Shown piece by piece: positions 1 to 6,616 of a stretch of DNA of 6,626 nt; positions within the stretch are counted from its first letter, which is position 1; every line of letters starts with the position of its first letter. The position numbers and the translations under genes were made by a program. The notes beneath the pieces were generated by a model that saw nothing but the letters and a program-made list of their open reading frames with translations, searched no databases and was not told the origin of the DNA. The stretch is from Chitinophagaceae bacterium. GTDB taxonomy: Bacteria; Bacteroidota; Bacteroidia; Chitinophagales; Chitinophagaceae. Location: NCBI GenBank assembly GCA_025963615.1, contig JAOQAL010000761.1, positions 1-6,626 on the forward strand. The letters are read 5' to 3'.

Positions 1-605
1 GAATGGTGCTGACTAATGAGGATGCCGTATTTGAAAAAATATCTTTATACAGGTCGCAATGTACAAGGGTACATGGCAACAGCACGAAGTATTGTAAATT
101 GGACGAAGAAAAATTCCCGGTAGGTAAAAAATTCTGGTGGCAGGATTTTGATGACTGCGGTTACAACTTCAGGATGACAGACATACAGGCTGCAGTTGGA
201 ATTGAACAACTTAAAAAATTGGATAGGCTGAATCAACGCCGTATCGACAATGCTGCATATCTTACCCAGGGTTTGAAAGAGGTGCCGGGTTTGTTATTGC
301 CAAAGCCCCGGCCTTATAATAAACACGTATTTCATCTTTATCCTGTAATGATTGATCCCAAAGAATTTGGCATGACCAAAGAAGATTTTATTTATAACCT
401 GCTTCATAAGTTTGGAATAAAAGCGGGGTTTCATTACATACCGCTTCATTATTCTACTGCGTTTAAGAATCGTGGATTTAAAAAAGGTCAGTTTCCCCAT
501 GCGGAAAAGGTCGGGGAACAATTAGTTACGCTACCTGTGAATCCCCGTCAAACGGAAGAAGCATTGGCCTATTTAGTTAAAAGTATTAAAGACCTGCGTT
601 TGTAA
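1..605 (+). CDS. DegT/DnrJ/EryC1/StrS family aminotransferase, C-terminal part (5' end outside window)
   Basis: This is a PLP-dependent aminotransferase of the class that aminates keto sugars on nucleotide carriers (or related substrates) for cell-surface polysaccharides or natural products; it is expected in the cytoplasm. About 200 residues are visible. The first ones, MVLTNEDAVFEKISLYRSQ, match the stretch that in this family directly follows the PLP-binding lysine and the TGEGG motif, so the catalytic lysine and the N-terminal half lie left of the window and the methionine at base 3 is not a true start. The family signature GYNFRMTDIQAAVGIEQL is at visible residues 53-70, followed by HVFHLYPV at 108-115 and the C-terminal pattern GIKAGFHYIPLH near 138-149 and FPHAEKVGEQLVTLPVNP near 164-181. 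The C-terminus appears intact. A sugar kinase follows after 106 bases, which fits a nucleotide-sugar locus. The exact substrate cannot be read from this half. Confidence 0.9.
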   Translation, partial: MVLTNEDAVFEKISLYRSQCTRVHGNSTKYCKLDEEKFPVGKKFWWQDFDDCGYNFRMTDIQAAVGIEQLKKLDRLNQRRIDNAAYLTQGLKEVPGLLLPKPRPYNKHVFHLYPVMIDPKEFGMTKEDFIYNLLHKFGIKAGFHYIPLHYSTAFKNRGFKKGQFPHAEKVGEQLVTLPVNPRQTEEALAYLVKSIKDLRL

Positions 606-711
606 GATATCAGGATGAAGACTGGTTTTTTGACTGGACAAAGAAGCAAATCGGGCAGAAATTGTGTAAGGGTTTGCGGATAAGCTGTCTGAATCTGTAA
701 AATAAGAGTAA

Positions 712-2106
712 ATGGATTTCGAAGTAATCGTAAAACGATTAAAAACAGAAGGAACTTTTTTTTCAACAGCGATCCCGGTTTATATTTCCCGGGCCCCAGG
801 CCGGCTTGACCTGATGGGCGGCAATGATGACTATACAGGCGGATTGGTATTTGAATCTACTATCCGTGAAGCAACTTATGCGGCTGCTCAGTTGCGGAAT
901 GACAACCTGGTGGTATTAAAAAACAAGACAGCGACCGACGCCGGTTGGCAAGGTGATATCAGGATAAGTCTTCAGGAACTTTCGGATGAAAAGCAGGTGC
1001 GTGAAACGGCGAACAAATCTTCTGCCCTTCGGTGGACCGCTTACACACTGGGTAACATTCATTATTTAAATAAAAAATATCCCGGCCGGATAACAAATGG
1101 AGTAACCCTTTATATTGAATCTACTGTGCCTCTTAATAGGGGAGTGAGTTCCTCCGCCGCTATTGAAGTGGCGGTGATGAAGGCGGCAGCTGCTGCCTAT
1201 GGAATTGATTTAGCAGGAGTAGAATTGGCCTTGGCCTGTCAATGGGTTGAGAATACAATCGCTGAATCTGCCTGTGGTATCATGGATCAGATAGCTGTAG
1301 TTACAGGCAGGGCAGGTTACATTATGCCGCTGGTATGCCAGCCTTGTAATCCTGAGCCCTTAATAAGGTTGCCTGAAGAATTAAAAATATGGGGAATTGA
1401 TTCGGGCGTTAGTCACCAGGTTGCCGGTATTGAATATGAAGCAGCGAGAGCGGCTGCTTTTATGGGGTATAAAATAATCTGCGATAGTGAAAAAATTCCG
1501 GTAACACCTGATCTTACCGCGGATATTCCGCGTTATACGGATCCTGTATGGAATGGTTACCTGGCTAATCTTTCGCAGTCTGATTTTTATGAAAAATACG
1601 AATTCCTTTTACCTAAACAATGTGATAGTGTCCTCTATCTGAAAGAGCATGAAATTCATGTAGATCCTTTTACCCCTTTAAAGGGAAATGTGACATATAA
1701 TATATGGGCAAATACAAAGTATGCAGTGGAAGAAAATCAACGGGTTCAACTATTTTCTGAATTGTCCCGGGGAGCAGCTGCAACGTCTTCCCAGAGAGCC
1801 TGCAGGCTTATGGGAGAACTGATGTATCAATCTCATGATGCTTACACAGAATGTGGATTGGGCGCGAAAGCAACCGATCTGTTAGTAAGCCTCTGTAAAA
1901 AAGAAGGATTTGAAAATGGCATCTTTGGGGCAAAGATTACGGGTGGTGGCGCCGGTGGAACTGTTGCTGTTTTAGCTCATAATAAGGCGGGTAACGTCAT
2001 TGAAAGAATCTTCAGTGCTTATGCGGTTGCAAAAATGGGAGAACCCTATCTCTTTGAAGGTAGTTCTGACGGAGCTGATACCTATGGTATTGTAATGATA
2101 AAATAA
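712..2106 (+). CDS. GHMP family sugar kinase, L-arabinokinase-like (galactokinase superfamily)
   Basis: A complete 464-residue cytoplasmic kinase predicted to phosphorylate the anomeric hydroxyl of a sugar with ATP. All three GHMP motifs are visible: motif 1 RAPGRLDLMGGNDDYTGG at residues 27-44, the phosphate-binding loop PLNRGVSSSAA at 140-150, and motif 3 GAKITGGGAGGT at 406-417. The likely catalytic aspartate is D192 in CGIMDQ. From memory, segments such as IREA (51-54), WGIDSG (227-232), GELMYQSHDAY (368-378) and CGLGAKATD (381-389) resemble the kinase domain of plant L-arabinokinase (ARA1). Galactokinase's GEHTDY is replaced by GGNDDY, so the Glu that helps hold galactose is absent. It lacks the N-terminal glycosyltransferase-like domain of the plant enzyme. 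The frame has a stop directly before ATG 712, which makes that the first possible start; there is no clear Shine-Dalgarno. Likely product: L-arabinose 1-phosphate, but another sugar is possible. It may share a transcript with the aminotransferase upstream. Confidence 0.87.
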   Translation: MDFEVIVKRLKTEGTFFSTAIPVYISRAPGRLDLMGGNDDYTGGLVFESTIREATYAAAQLRNDNLVVLKNKTATDAGWQGDIRISLQELSDEKQVRETANKSSALRWTAYTLGNIHYLNKKYPGRITNGVTLYIESTVPLNRGVSSSAAIEVAVMKAAAAAYGIDLAGVELALACQWVENTIAESACGIMDQIAVVTGRAGYIMPLVCQPCNPEPLIRLPEELKIWGIDSGVSHQVAGIEYEAARAAAFMGYKIICDSEKIPVTPDLTADIPRYTDPVWNGYLANLSQSDFYEKYEFLLPKQCDSVLYLKEHEIHVDPFTPLKGNVTYNIWANTKYAVEENQRVQLFSELSRGAAATSSQRACRLMGELMYQSHDAYTECGLGAKATDLLVSLCKKEGFENGIFGAKITGGGAGGTVAVLAHNKAGNVIERIFSAYAVAKMGEPYLFEGSSDGADTYGIVMIK

Positions 2107-2364
2107 TGTTAAGTCGCGGATAAGAAAATGCTTGATGGGATTTATTCAGCAGTGCCACACTATTCCATGATTACCCGGGGAAAGAATATCAATCGGTATG
2201 CTGGCTAACTATCAGGCAGGACAGTTCAGGATAGTTATCATCTGTTTTAAGCTCATTTTACCCTGCGTTAGTACCGTGATCATCGTATCTTAATGCTGTT
2301 TTTTAAAATCCCGGAAGTATAAAATAAATCGCGGGCTACCGTTTTTTGAATTTAATTGTGCATA
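2107..2364. other. Intergenic spacer between kinase and cytochrome genes
   Basis: This non-coding spacer separates the sugar-related genes from the cytochrome/DUF1501 module. I found no convincing gene; the longest short frame read on the + strand (ATG 2128 to TAA 2208, 26 codons) has no ribosome-binding site or recognisable motif. The spacer holds a perfect inverted repeat (listed separately). It must contain the 3' end of the kinase transcript and probably the promoter of the cytochrome gene, but I see no exact match to the Bacteroidota element TAnnTTTG here. Confidence 0.6.
2206..2237. repeat. Perfect 8-bp inverted repeat, possible weak terminator or operator
   Basis: TAACTATC (2206-2213) and GATAGTTA (2230-2237) are perfect reverse complements separated by 16 bases. 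About 100 bases after the kinase stop codon, it could form a hairpin; the downstream TCATCTGTTTTAAG has only a short T run, so as an intrinsic terminator it would be weak. An operator for a dimeric regulator of the next gene is an alternative. Chance cannot be excluded for an 8-bp stem in a spacer of this size. Confidence 0.35.
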
Positions 2365-4857
2365 ATGATTGGAATGCTTTTGAATGTCGTCCCTGCCTGT
2401 ATACAATGGTTGAAAACCTGCTGCATAAAAACGCAGCCTGCAGCGACAGCGTTACTATTTATTTTGTTATTCCCTGTCAGTAATCCGCTGATGGCGCAGA
2501 CTAAAGAATATTCTGCTGGCGATCATTTCTGGCTATGGTCATTCCTGGGCAGGCTGCACCCCATGATCGTTCACTTTCCGATCAGCCTGCTATTTGTTGC
2601 GCTGCTCCTGGAGATGATAGACTGGAGACGTAAATCAGGTAATTTTCGGCCCGCTATAAGAATATTGGTTCTCGTCGGGGCGCTTTCAGCCGTTACCGCG
2701 GTTATATTCGGGTTGCTCTTATCCAGTACGGACGAATACGAAATAAGCGATGCCCTTTCAGTTCATCAATGGACCGGTATTGCAACTATGGCAGCAGGGT
2801 GCCTAACCGCTCATGCTTACTGGAAATTTTCACCGCGCATTCAAAAGGCATTGCTCATTTTAACGGTAGCGGGAGTTACGATAGCAGGGCATTATGGCGC
2901 TACGTTGACGCATGGTGAGGATTATCTTTCAAGTGTATTGCCATCGCATTCATCAACAGCAGGAATTGATAGTTCGTTTATCCTGGCAAGCAATAAGGGC
3001 GGTCTTAATGAAGAACAGGTGCAGGAATTAAACCTTCAGGTGAGGGCGATCTTTGCTCACAACTGTACCAATTGTCATGGCGCTGCAAAAGTAAAAGGAG
3101 AGTTGCGACTGGATAAAAGGGAATTCATACTGAAAGGGGGTGAAGATGGTGCGGTGATTATACCAGGTAAACCGGATGAAAGTGATTTGATAAGAAGGAT
3201 TAAGTTGCCGCGCAGCCACAAAGAAGCGATGCCTGCAAAAGGGAAAGCGCTAACGAAAGAAGAAATAGCCTTGCTGGAATTCTGGATCAAACAAGGCGCA
3301 CCATGGCCGAAGGGGGAATTAAAAAGCCTATATCATGTAGCTGCCATGGCACCCCACCTGCCCGAACTGCCTCCTGTCAGCGGTGACCTGGTAAACCCGG
3401 TGGACCGTTTTGTGAATGTCTACTTTCAAAAGAATAAAGTAAAATGGAATAAACCGGTAGATGACCGCACCTATATGCGGAGAGTATACCTCGATATAAC
3501 AGGATTATTACCGCCGCCCGATAGCCTCGATGCTTTTATAAATAATACAACTATTGGTAAACGTGAGTCCCTGGTTCGTGAGTTGTTAGGCCGCAATGAT
3601 GATTATGCCCAGCATTGGCTCACCTTCTGGAATGATGCGTTACGCAATGATTATTCCGGCACTGGCTATATAACACAAGGACGGTTTGGTATTACCAAAT
3701 GGCTTTACAATTCACTGCGTGATAACAAGCCCTATGATCTTTTTGTAAAAGAACTGATTAGCCCTGATAAAGAGTCAAAAGGCTTTATCACAGGTATTCA
3801 ATGGCGGGGAACAATTAATGCCAGCCAGCGGACTGAAATGCAGGCTGCACAAAATATCTCACAGGTTTTCCTGGGATTGAATTTAAAATGTGCTTCCTGC
3901 CATGATAGTTTTATCAGCGACTGGAAGCTGGATGACTCGTACGCTTTTGCGAATATATTTTCTGATACAGTATTGGAGATTAACCGGTGTGATAAACCTA
4001 CAGGCAGGATGGCGGGCAGGCGGATACTGTTTAAAGAACTGGGACAATTAGATTCCAATGCTAATAAAAAAAACAGGCTAAGGCAACTCGCTGATATTTT
4101 AGTGCAGCCAAAAGACGGAAGACTATTCCGTACGTTGGTAAACAGGGTGTGGGCTCAGCTTATGGGACGTGGCATGGTAGAACCTGTGGATGTAATGGAC
4201 AACCAGCCCTGGAGCCAGGACTTACTTGACTGGATGGCTTCTGATTTTACAGCCAATGGTTACGATATAAAAAAACTGCTTTATACCATTCTGACATCAA
4301 AAACTTATCAATTGCCTTCAGTAGGTATAAAGGATGCTGGGTTAATTGTAGCGCAGGACTATACATTTAAAGGAATGTTACGGAGACGGCTGACTGCGGA
4401 AGAATTTACGGATGCCGTTAGTATGGCCATCGAGCCTATCTATCCTGACAGTATTGTAGTGTATAACCTATTACCGGATAGTATTAAAAATGTCATTCCG
4501 TTTGCCCGGGCCTCGTTGGTTAAGAACGATCCATTCCTTACCGCGCTAGGCCGTCCCAACCGGGAAACGGTTTCTACCAGCCGTACTTCGCAGGCTAACT
4601 TGCTGCAGGCACTGGAACTCACCAATGGCATTCAGTTTAATAATGCATTGAAACGGGGAGCCGGAAAATGGAAAGAAAAATATCCTGATGCAGGAATAAT
4701 GATAAAAGAAATTTACCGGAAAGCATTGGGCCGCTTACCACTTGGAGAAGAACAGGCTGTTGCTATGAAAACGTTGGGCAATAATCCATCGGAGGCTGCC
4801 ATACAGGATTTTATCTGGGCTATTACGTTGCATCCTGAATTTCAGCTCATATTTTAA
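2365..4857 (+). CDS. Membrane-anchored di-haem protein: DUF2231 + PSCyt1 + DUF1549 (PSCyt2) + DUF1553 (PSD1)
   Basis: An exported 830-residue protein of unknown physiological role, predicted to carry haem and take part in periplasmic electron transfer. In order: a signal peptide with hydrophobic core at about 27-40 and a likely cleavage after LMA (42-44); a DUF2231 domain at about 60-185 with four membrane helices, HPMIVHFPI (65-73) and GHYGATLTHGEDY (175-187); a planctomycete-type cytochrome c domain (PSCyt1) at about 225-315 with CTNCH at 234-238 and probable axial Met in AMPAKGKALT (288-297); DUF1549/PSCyt2 at about 345-535 with MRRVYLDITGLLPPPD (371-386) and a second haem motif CASCH at 509-513; and DUF1553/PSD1 from about 580 to the end, with LVNRVWAQLMGRGMVEPVD (591-609). 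I chose ATG 2365; a TTG at 2356, directly after an in-frame stop, would add three residues. It ends in tandem TAA codons. A DUF1501 gene follows after 112 bases, the usual partner of this family. Architecture is seen; the role is inferred. Confidence 0.93.
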   Translation: MIGMLLNVVPACIQWLKTCCIKTQPAATALLFILLFPVSNPLMAQTKEYSAGDHFWLWSFLGRLHPMIVHFPISLLFVALLLEMIDWRRKSGNFRPAIRILVLVGALSAVTAVIFGLLLSSTDEYEISDALSVHQWTGIATMAAGCLTAHAYWKFSPRIQKALLILTVAGVTIAGHYGATLTHGEDYLSSVLPSHSSTAGIDSSFILASNKGGLNEEQVQELNLQVRAIFAHNCTNCHGAAKVKGELRLDKREFILKGGEDGAVIIPGKPDESDLIRRIKLPRSHKEAMPAKGKALTKEEIALLEFWIKQGAPWPKGELKSLYHVAAMAPHLPELPPVSGDLVNPVDRFVNVYFQKNKVKWNKPVDDRTYMRRVYLDITGLLPPPDSLDAFINNTTIGKRESLVRELLGRNDDYAQHWLTFWNDALRNDYSGTGYITQGRFGITKWLYNSLRDNKPYDLFVKELISPDKESKGFITGIQWRGTINASQRTEMQAAQNISQVFLGLNLKCASCHDSFISDWKLDDSYAFANIFSDTVLEINRCDKPTGRMAGRRILFKELGQLDSNANKKNRLRQLADILVQPKDGRLFRTLVNRVWAQLMGRGMVEPVDVMDNQPWSQDLLDWMASDFTANGYDIKKLLYTILTSKTYQLPSVGIKDAGLIVAQDYTFKGMLRRRLTAEEFTDAVSMAIEPIYPDSIVVYNLLPDSIKNVIPFARASLVKNDPFLTALGRPNRETVSTSRTSQANLLQALELTNGIQFNNALKRGAGKWKEKYPDAGIMIKEIYRKALGRLPLGEEQAVAMKTLGNNPSEAAIQDFIWAITLHPEFQLIF

Positions 4858-4875
4858 TAAGGCCTGAAACAGGGA

Positions 4876-4906
4876 TTGCCAGAGAGCAGAATTGTGAATA
4901 CTTTTG
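4876..4906 (+). promoter_or_regulatory. Candidate Bacteroidota-type promoter for the DUF1501 gene
   Basis: TACTTTTG at 4899-4906 matches the Bacteroidota -7 consensus TAnnTTTG exactly, and a TTG at 4876-4878 lies 20 bases upstream, close to the known -33/-7 spacing. Transcription would begin near 4910-4916, giving a leader of roughly 55-60 bases before ATG 4970. This suggests the DUF1501 gene can be expressed alone as well as by read-through from the cytochrome gene. The match is by eye only. Confidence 0.45.
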
Positions 4907-4969
4907 TTATAAGGTTAAAGGGTTTGGGTGTTTAGGGTTGATCTTTTTGCAATCATAAAATTATAATAC

Positions 4970-6403
4970 ATGCAATCGAATTGGAACCGGAGGGATTTTA
5001 TAAAAAGATCAGGTGTGGCAACGCTTGCCGCATTGGCGGCAGGAGCCCCTTTTGCCAGCATGCTGAATGGTTGCAGTACCAAAAAGAAAATGGTAAATAA
5101 TTCTACCGCCGATACCGTGATATTATTATGGATGGCTGGTGGTATGGCACACACAGAAACTTTTGATCCTAAGAAATATACTCCTTTTAAAAAAGGAATG
5201 AAAGCTGATAGGGTATTAAGCACTTTCCCATCTATGCCAACCGCGCTGGATGGCATCCAGTTTTCAGAAGGTTTGCAATCGATAGGCAATGTAATGGACA
5301 AAGGCGCATTGATCCGTTCGTATGTTGCCGCCGATATGGGTCATATTCTGCATGCAAGACATCAATACCATTGGCATACCTGTTATGAACCTCCACAGAC
5401 GGTAGCGGCGCCGCATATCGGCTCCTGGATAGCTAATCAACTGGGCCCTAAAAACCCGGTAATACCGGCTTTTGTTGATATTGGTCAGCGTTTCACCCTC
5501 GGAGAGGCGGAAGAACTGAAGGCTTTTCACACGGCCGGTTTTCTGGGAAATGAATTCGGCCCTTTTTTAATACCCGATCCCAGCCAGGGATTAGAAAGTG
5601 TGCGTCCGCCGGTTGGAATGAATGCGAAACGTTTTGAGCTGCGCAACAAGCTGTACAATGATTTGATCAGCAAGAGTCCGCTGGGAGAATTGGGAAGTGA
5701 TTATCAGAAAGAATCGCTTAAGCGTTCTATGGAGCAGGCGTATAGGTTGCTCAATTCGCCGGAGGCAAAAGCATTTGATCTGAGCCTTGAACCCAAAGAA
5801 GTATATGATATCTATAATACGGGTCGCTTTGGTTTAGGGTGCCTGCTTGCCCGACGACTAACGGAGCAGGGTGCGCGATTTATAAGCGTAACAACCGAAT
5901 ATGAACCTTTTGTGGGATTTGATACACATGAAAATGGACATACCCGGATGGTGGGTATGAAAAAAATGATTGACGGTCCGGTAGCCCAGTTAATTAAAGA
6001 CCTGCATAAGACAGGTCATCTTGACCGTACGCTGGTGATCTTGGCCAGTGAGTTCAGCCGTGATATGATGGTCGAAGGCAGACCTGGTGCAAAAGTACAG
6101 GAGCAGGTAAATCAACCCAATAATTTATCAGACCTTAAATTTTATGGGATGCATCGCCACTTTACAGATGGTTGTTCTATACTAATGTTTGGTGGCGGTA
6201 TCAAAAAAGGGTTCGTGTACGGAAAGACGGCGGATGAACGTCCTTGCAAGTCTGTTGAAAATCCGGTCAGGATTGATCAGATCCATCAAACCATTTATCA
6301 TACATTGGGCATTCCGGAAGATACACAGTATGATGTGGAGAAAAGACCTTTTTATACTACACCGGATGGCAAAGGAAAACCCATCCTGGAATTGTTGGGC
6401 TAA
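4970..6403 (+). CDS. DUF1501 family protein, Tat-exported (alkaline phosphatase/sulfatase-like fold)
   Basis: A complete 477-residue protein of family DUF1501, distantly related to the alkaline phosphatase/sulfatase superfamily; no reaction is established for the family. The N-terminus is a Tat signal: NRRDFIKRSG (6-15, twin Arg 7-8) and the hydrophobic stretch VATLAALAAGAPFASML (16-32). LNGC at 32-35 could be a lipobox, making it a Tat-exported lipoprotein, although Asn at that position is not ideal. Family landmarks follow: VILLWMAGGMAHTETFDPKK (50-69), GHILHARHQYHWHT near 124-137, GFDTHENGH (316-324), LVILASEFSRD (355-365), GMHRHFTDGCSILMFGGG (393-410), and a C-terminal helix IDQIHQTIYHTLGI (435-448). 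The conserved His and Asp residues are plausible metal ligands, though GRDH, common in the family, reads MHRH here. ATG 4970 is chosen because the Tat motif begins directly after it; the leader is AT-rich without a Shine-Dalgarno. It is the partner gene of the upstream PSCyt/PSD1 protein. Confidence 0.94.
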   Translation: MQSNWNRRDFIKRSGVATLAALAAGAPFASMLNGCSTKKKMVNNSTADTVILLWMAGGMAHTETFDPKKYTPFKKGMKADRVLSTFPSMPTALDGIQFSEGLQSIGNVMDKGALIRSYVAADMGHILHARHQYHWHTCYEPPQTVAAPHIGSWIANQLGPKNPVIPAFVDIGQRFTLGEAEELKAFHTAGFLGNEFGPFLIPDPSQGLESVRPPVGMNAKRFELRNKLYNDLISKSPLGELGSDYQKESLKRSMEQAYRLLNSPEAKAFDLSLEPKEVYDIYNTGRFGLGCLLARRLTEQGARFISVTTEYEPFVGFDTHENGHTRMVGMKKMIDGPVAQLIKDLHKTGHLDRTLVILASEFSRDMMVEGRPGAKVQEQVNQPNNLSDLKFYGMHRHFTDGCSILMFGGGIKKGFVYGKTADERPCKSVENPVRIDQIHQTIYHTLGIPEDTQYDVEKRPFYTTPDGKGKPILELLG

Positions 6404-6478
6404 TAACACGCATTATTTTTAATTCTTCATAATTTTCTTTCTTCTGTAATTTTTCTACCTATTTAGCTGGCAGCAAAT

Positions 6479-6511
6479 TCAGCTTCAGGCTGATTCCTGG
6501 CACTTGCCGGG
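6479..6511. repeat. Two tandem small hairpins downstream of the DUF1501 gene
   Basis: TCAGC (6479-6483) pairs with GCTGA (6489-6493) around a five-base loop. Immediately after, CCTGGC (6496-6501) pairs with GCCGGG (6506-6511) around the tetraloop ACTT, with one G-T wobble. These GC-rich stems stand out in an AT-rich tail about 80-110 bases after the stop codon. What follows is an A run and not a T run, so they are not a standard intrinsic terminator on this strand; they could protect the 3' end of the mRNA. Formation in the cell is inferred. Confidence 0.35.
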
Positions 6512-6521
6512 TAAAAAATAC

Positions 6522-6570
6522 CACAACTTAAATTCAATTTTAATAGTAGCTGGCAAAATTGTTGTGTTTA
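6522..6570 (+). terminator. Possible AT-rich terminator hairpin
   Basis: CAATTTT (6535-6541) is a perfect reverse complement of AAAATTG (6555-6561), and the flanking CACAA (6522-6526) also pairs with TTGTG (6562-6566), with eight unpaired bases on the left arm. The right arm runs into TTTATTGTTT. This could end the cytochrome/DUF1501 transcript about 160 bases after the stop codon. The stem is AT-rich and the T run is broken, so the call is weak. Confidence 0.35.
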
Positions 6571-6578
6571 TTGTTTCT

Positions 6579-6616
6579 GGTTTTTAACTGATTAGTTGGT
6601 AAAAACCGTTAAAAAC
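6579..6616. repeat. Overlapping inverted repeats with two alternative pairings at the right edge
   Basis: GGTTTTTA (6579-6586) is a perfect reverse complement of TAAAAACC (6600-6607), and the overlapping GTTTTTAAC (6580-6588) is a perfect reverse complement of GTTAAAAAC (6608-6616). The two stems share the same left arm and so exclude each other. The second is followed by ATTTTTC, so it resembles a terminator. The sequence is AT-rich and the window ends here, so both a terminator and a leader of a downstream gene are possible, as is chance. Confidence 0.3.

Noticed and set aside
614..682. Short + strand frame of 22 codons between the aminotransferase and the kinase
   Set aside because: Too short, with no motif or ribosome-binding site; more likely spacer sequence.
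676..2124. GCGGATAAG repeated at 676-684 and 2116-2124, flanking the kinase gene
   Set aside because: Many 9-base repeats are expected by chance in 6.6 kb; there are no other signs of a mobile element or target duplication.
2128..2208. Short + strand frame of 26 codons in the kinase-cytochrome spacer
   Set aside because: No ribosome-binding site, no recognisable motif, and a length expected by chance; it ends inside the inverted repeat.
2353..2360. TAATTGTG just before the cytochrome start as a promoter -7 element
   Set aside because: One mismatch to TAnnTTTG, and its position would put the transcript start at or after the chosen ATG.
4915..5301. Minus-strand frame of 128 codons over the start of the DUF1501 gene
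   Set aside because: Lies opposite a strongly supported gene with a Tat signal and family motifs; its own translation shows no recognisable domain.
6189..6422. Plus-strand frame of 77 codons overlapping the end of the DUF1501 gene in another frame
   Set aside because: The DUF1501 frame continues with family-typical sequence through this stretch, so the other frame is a shadow.
6464..6555. TAGCTGGCA repeated at 6464-6472 and 6547-6555
   Set aside because: Only two copies of nine bases with no regular spacing or extended similarity; not enough for a repeat family or binding-site array.
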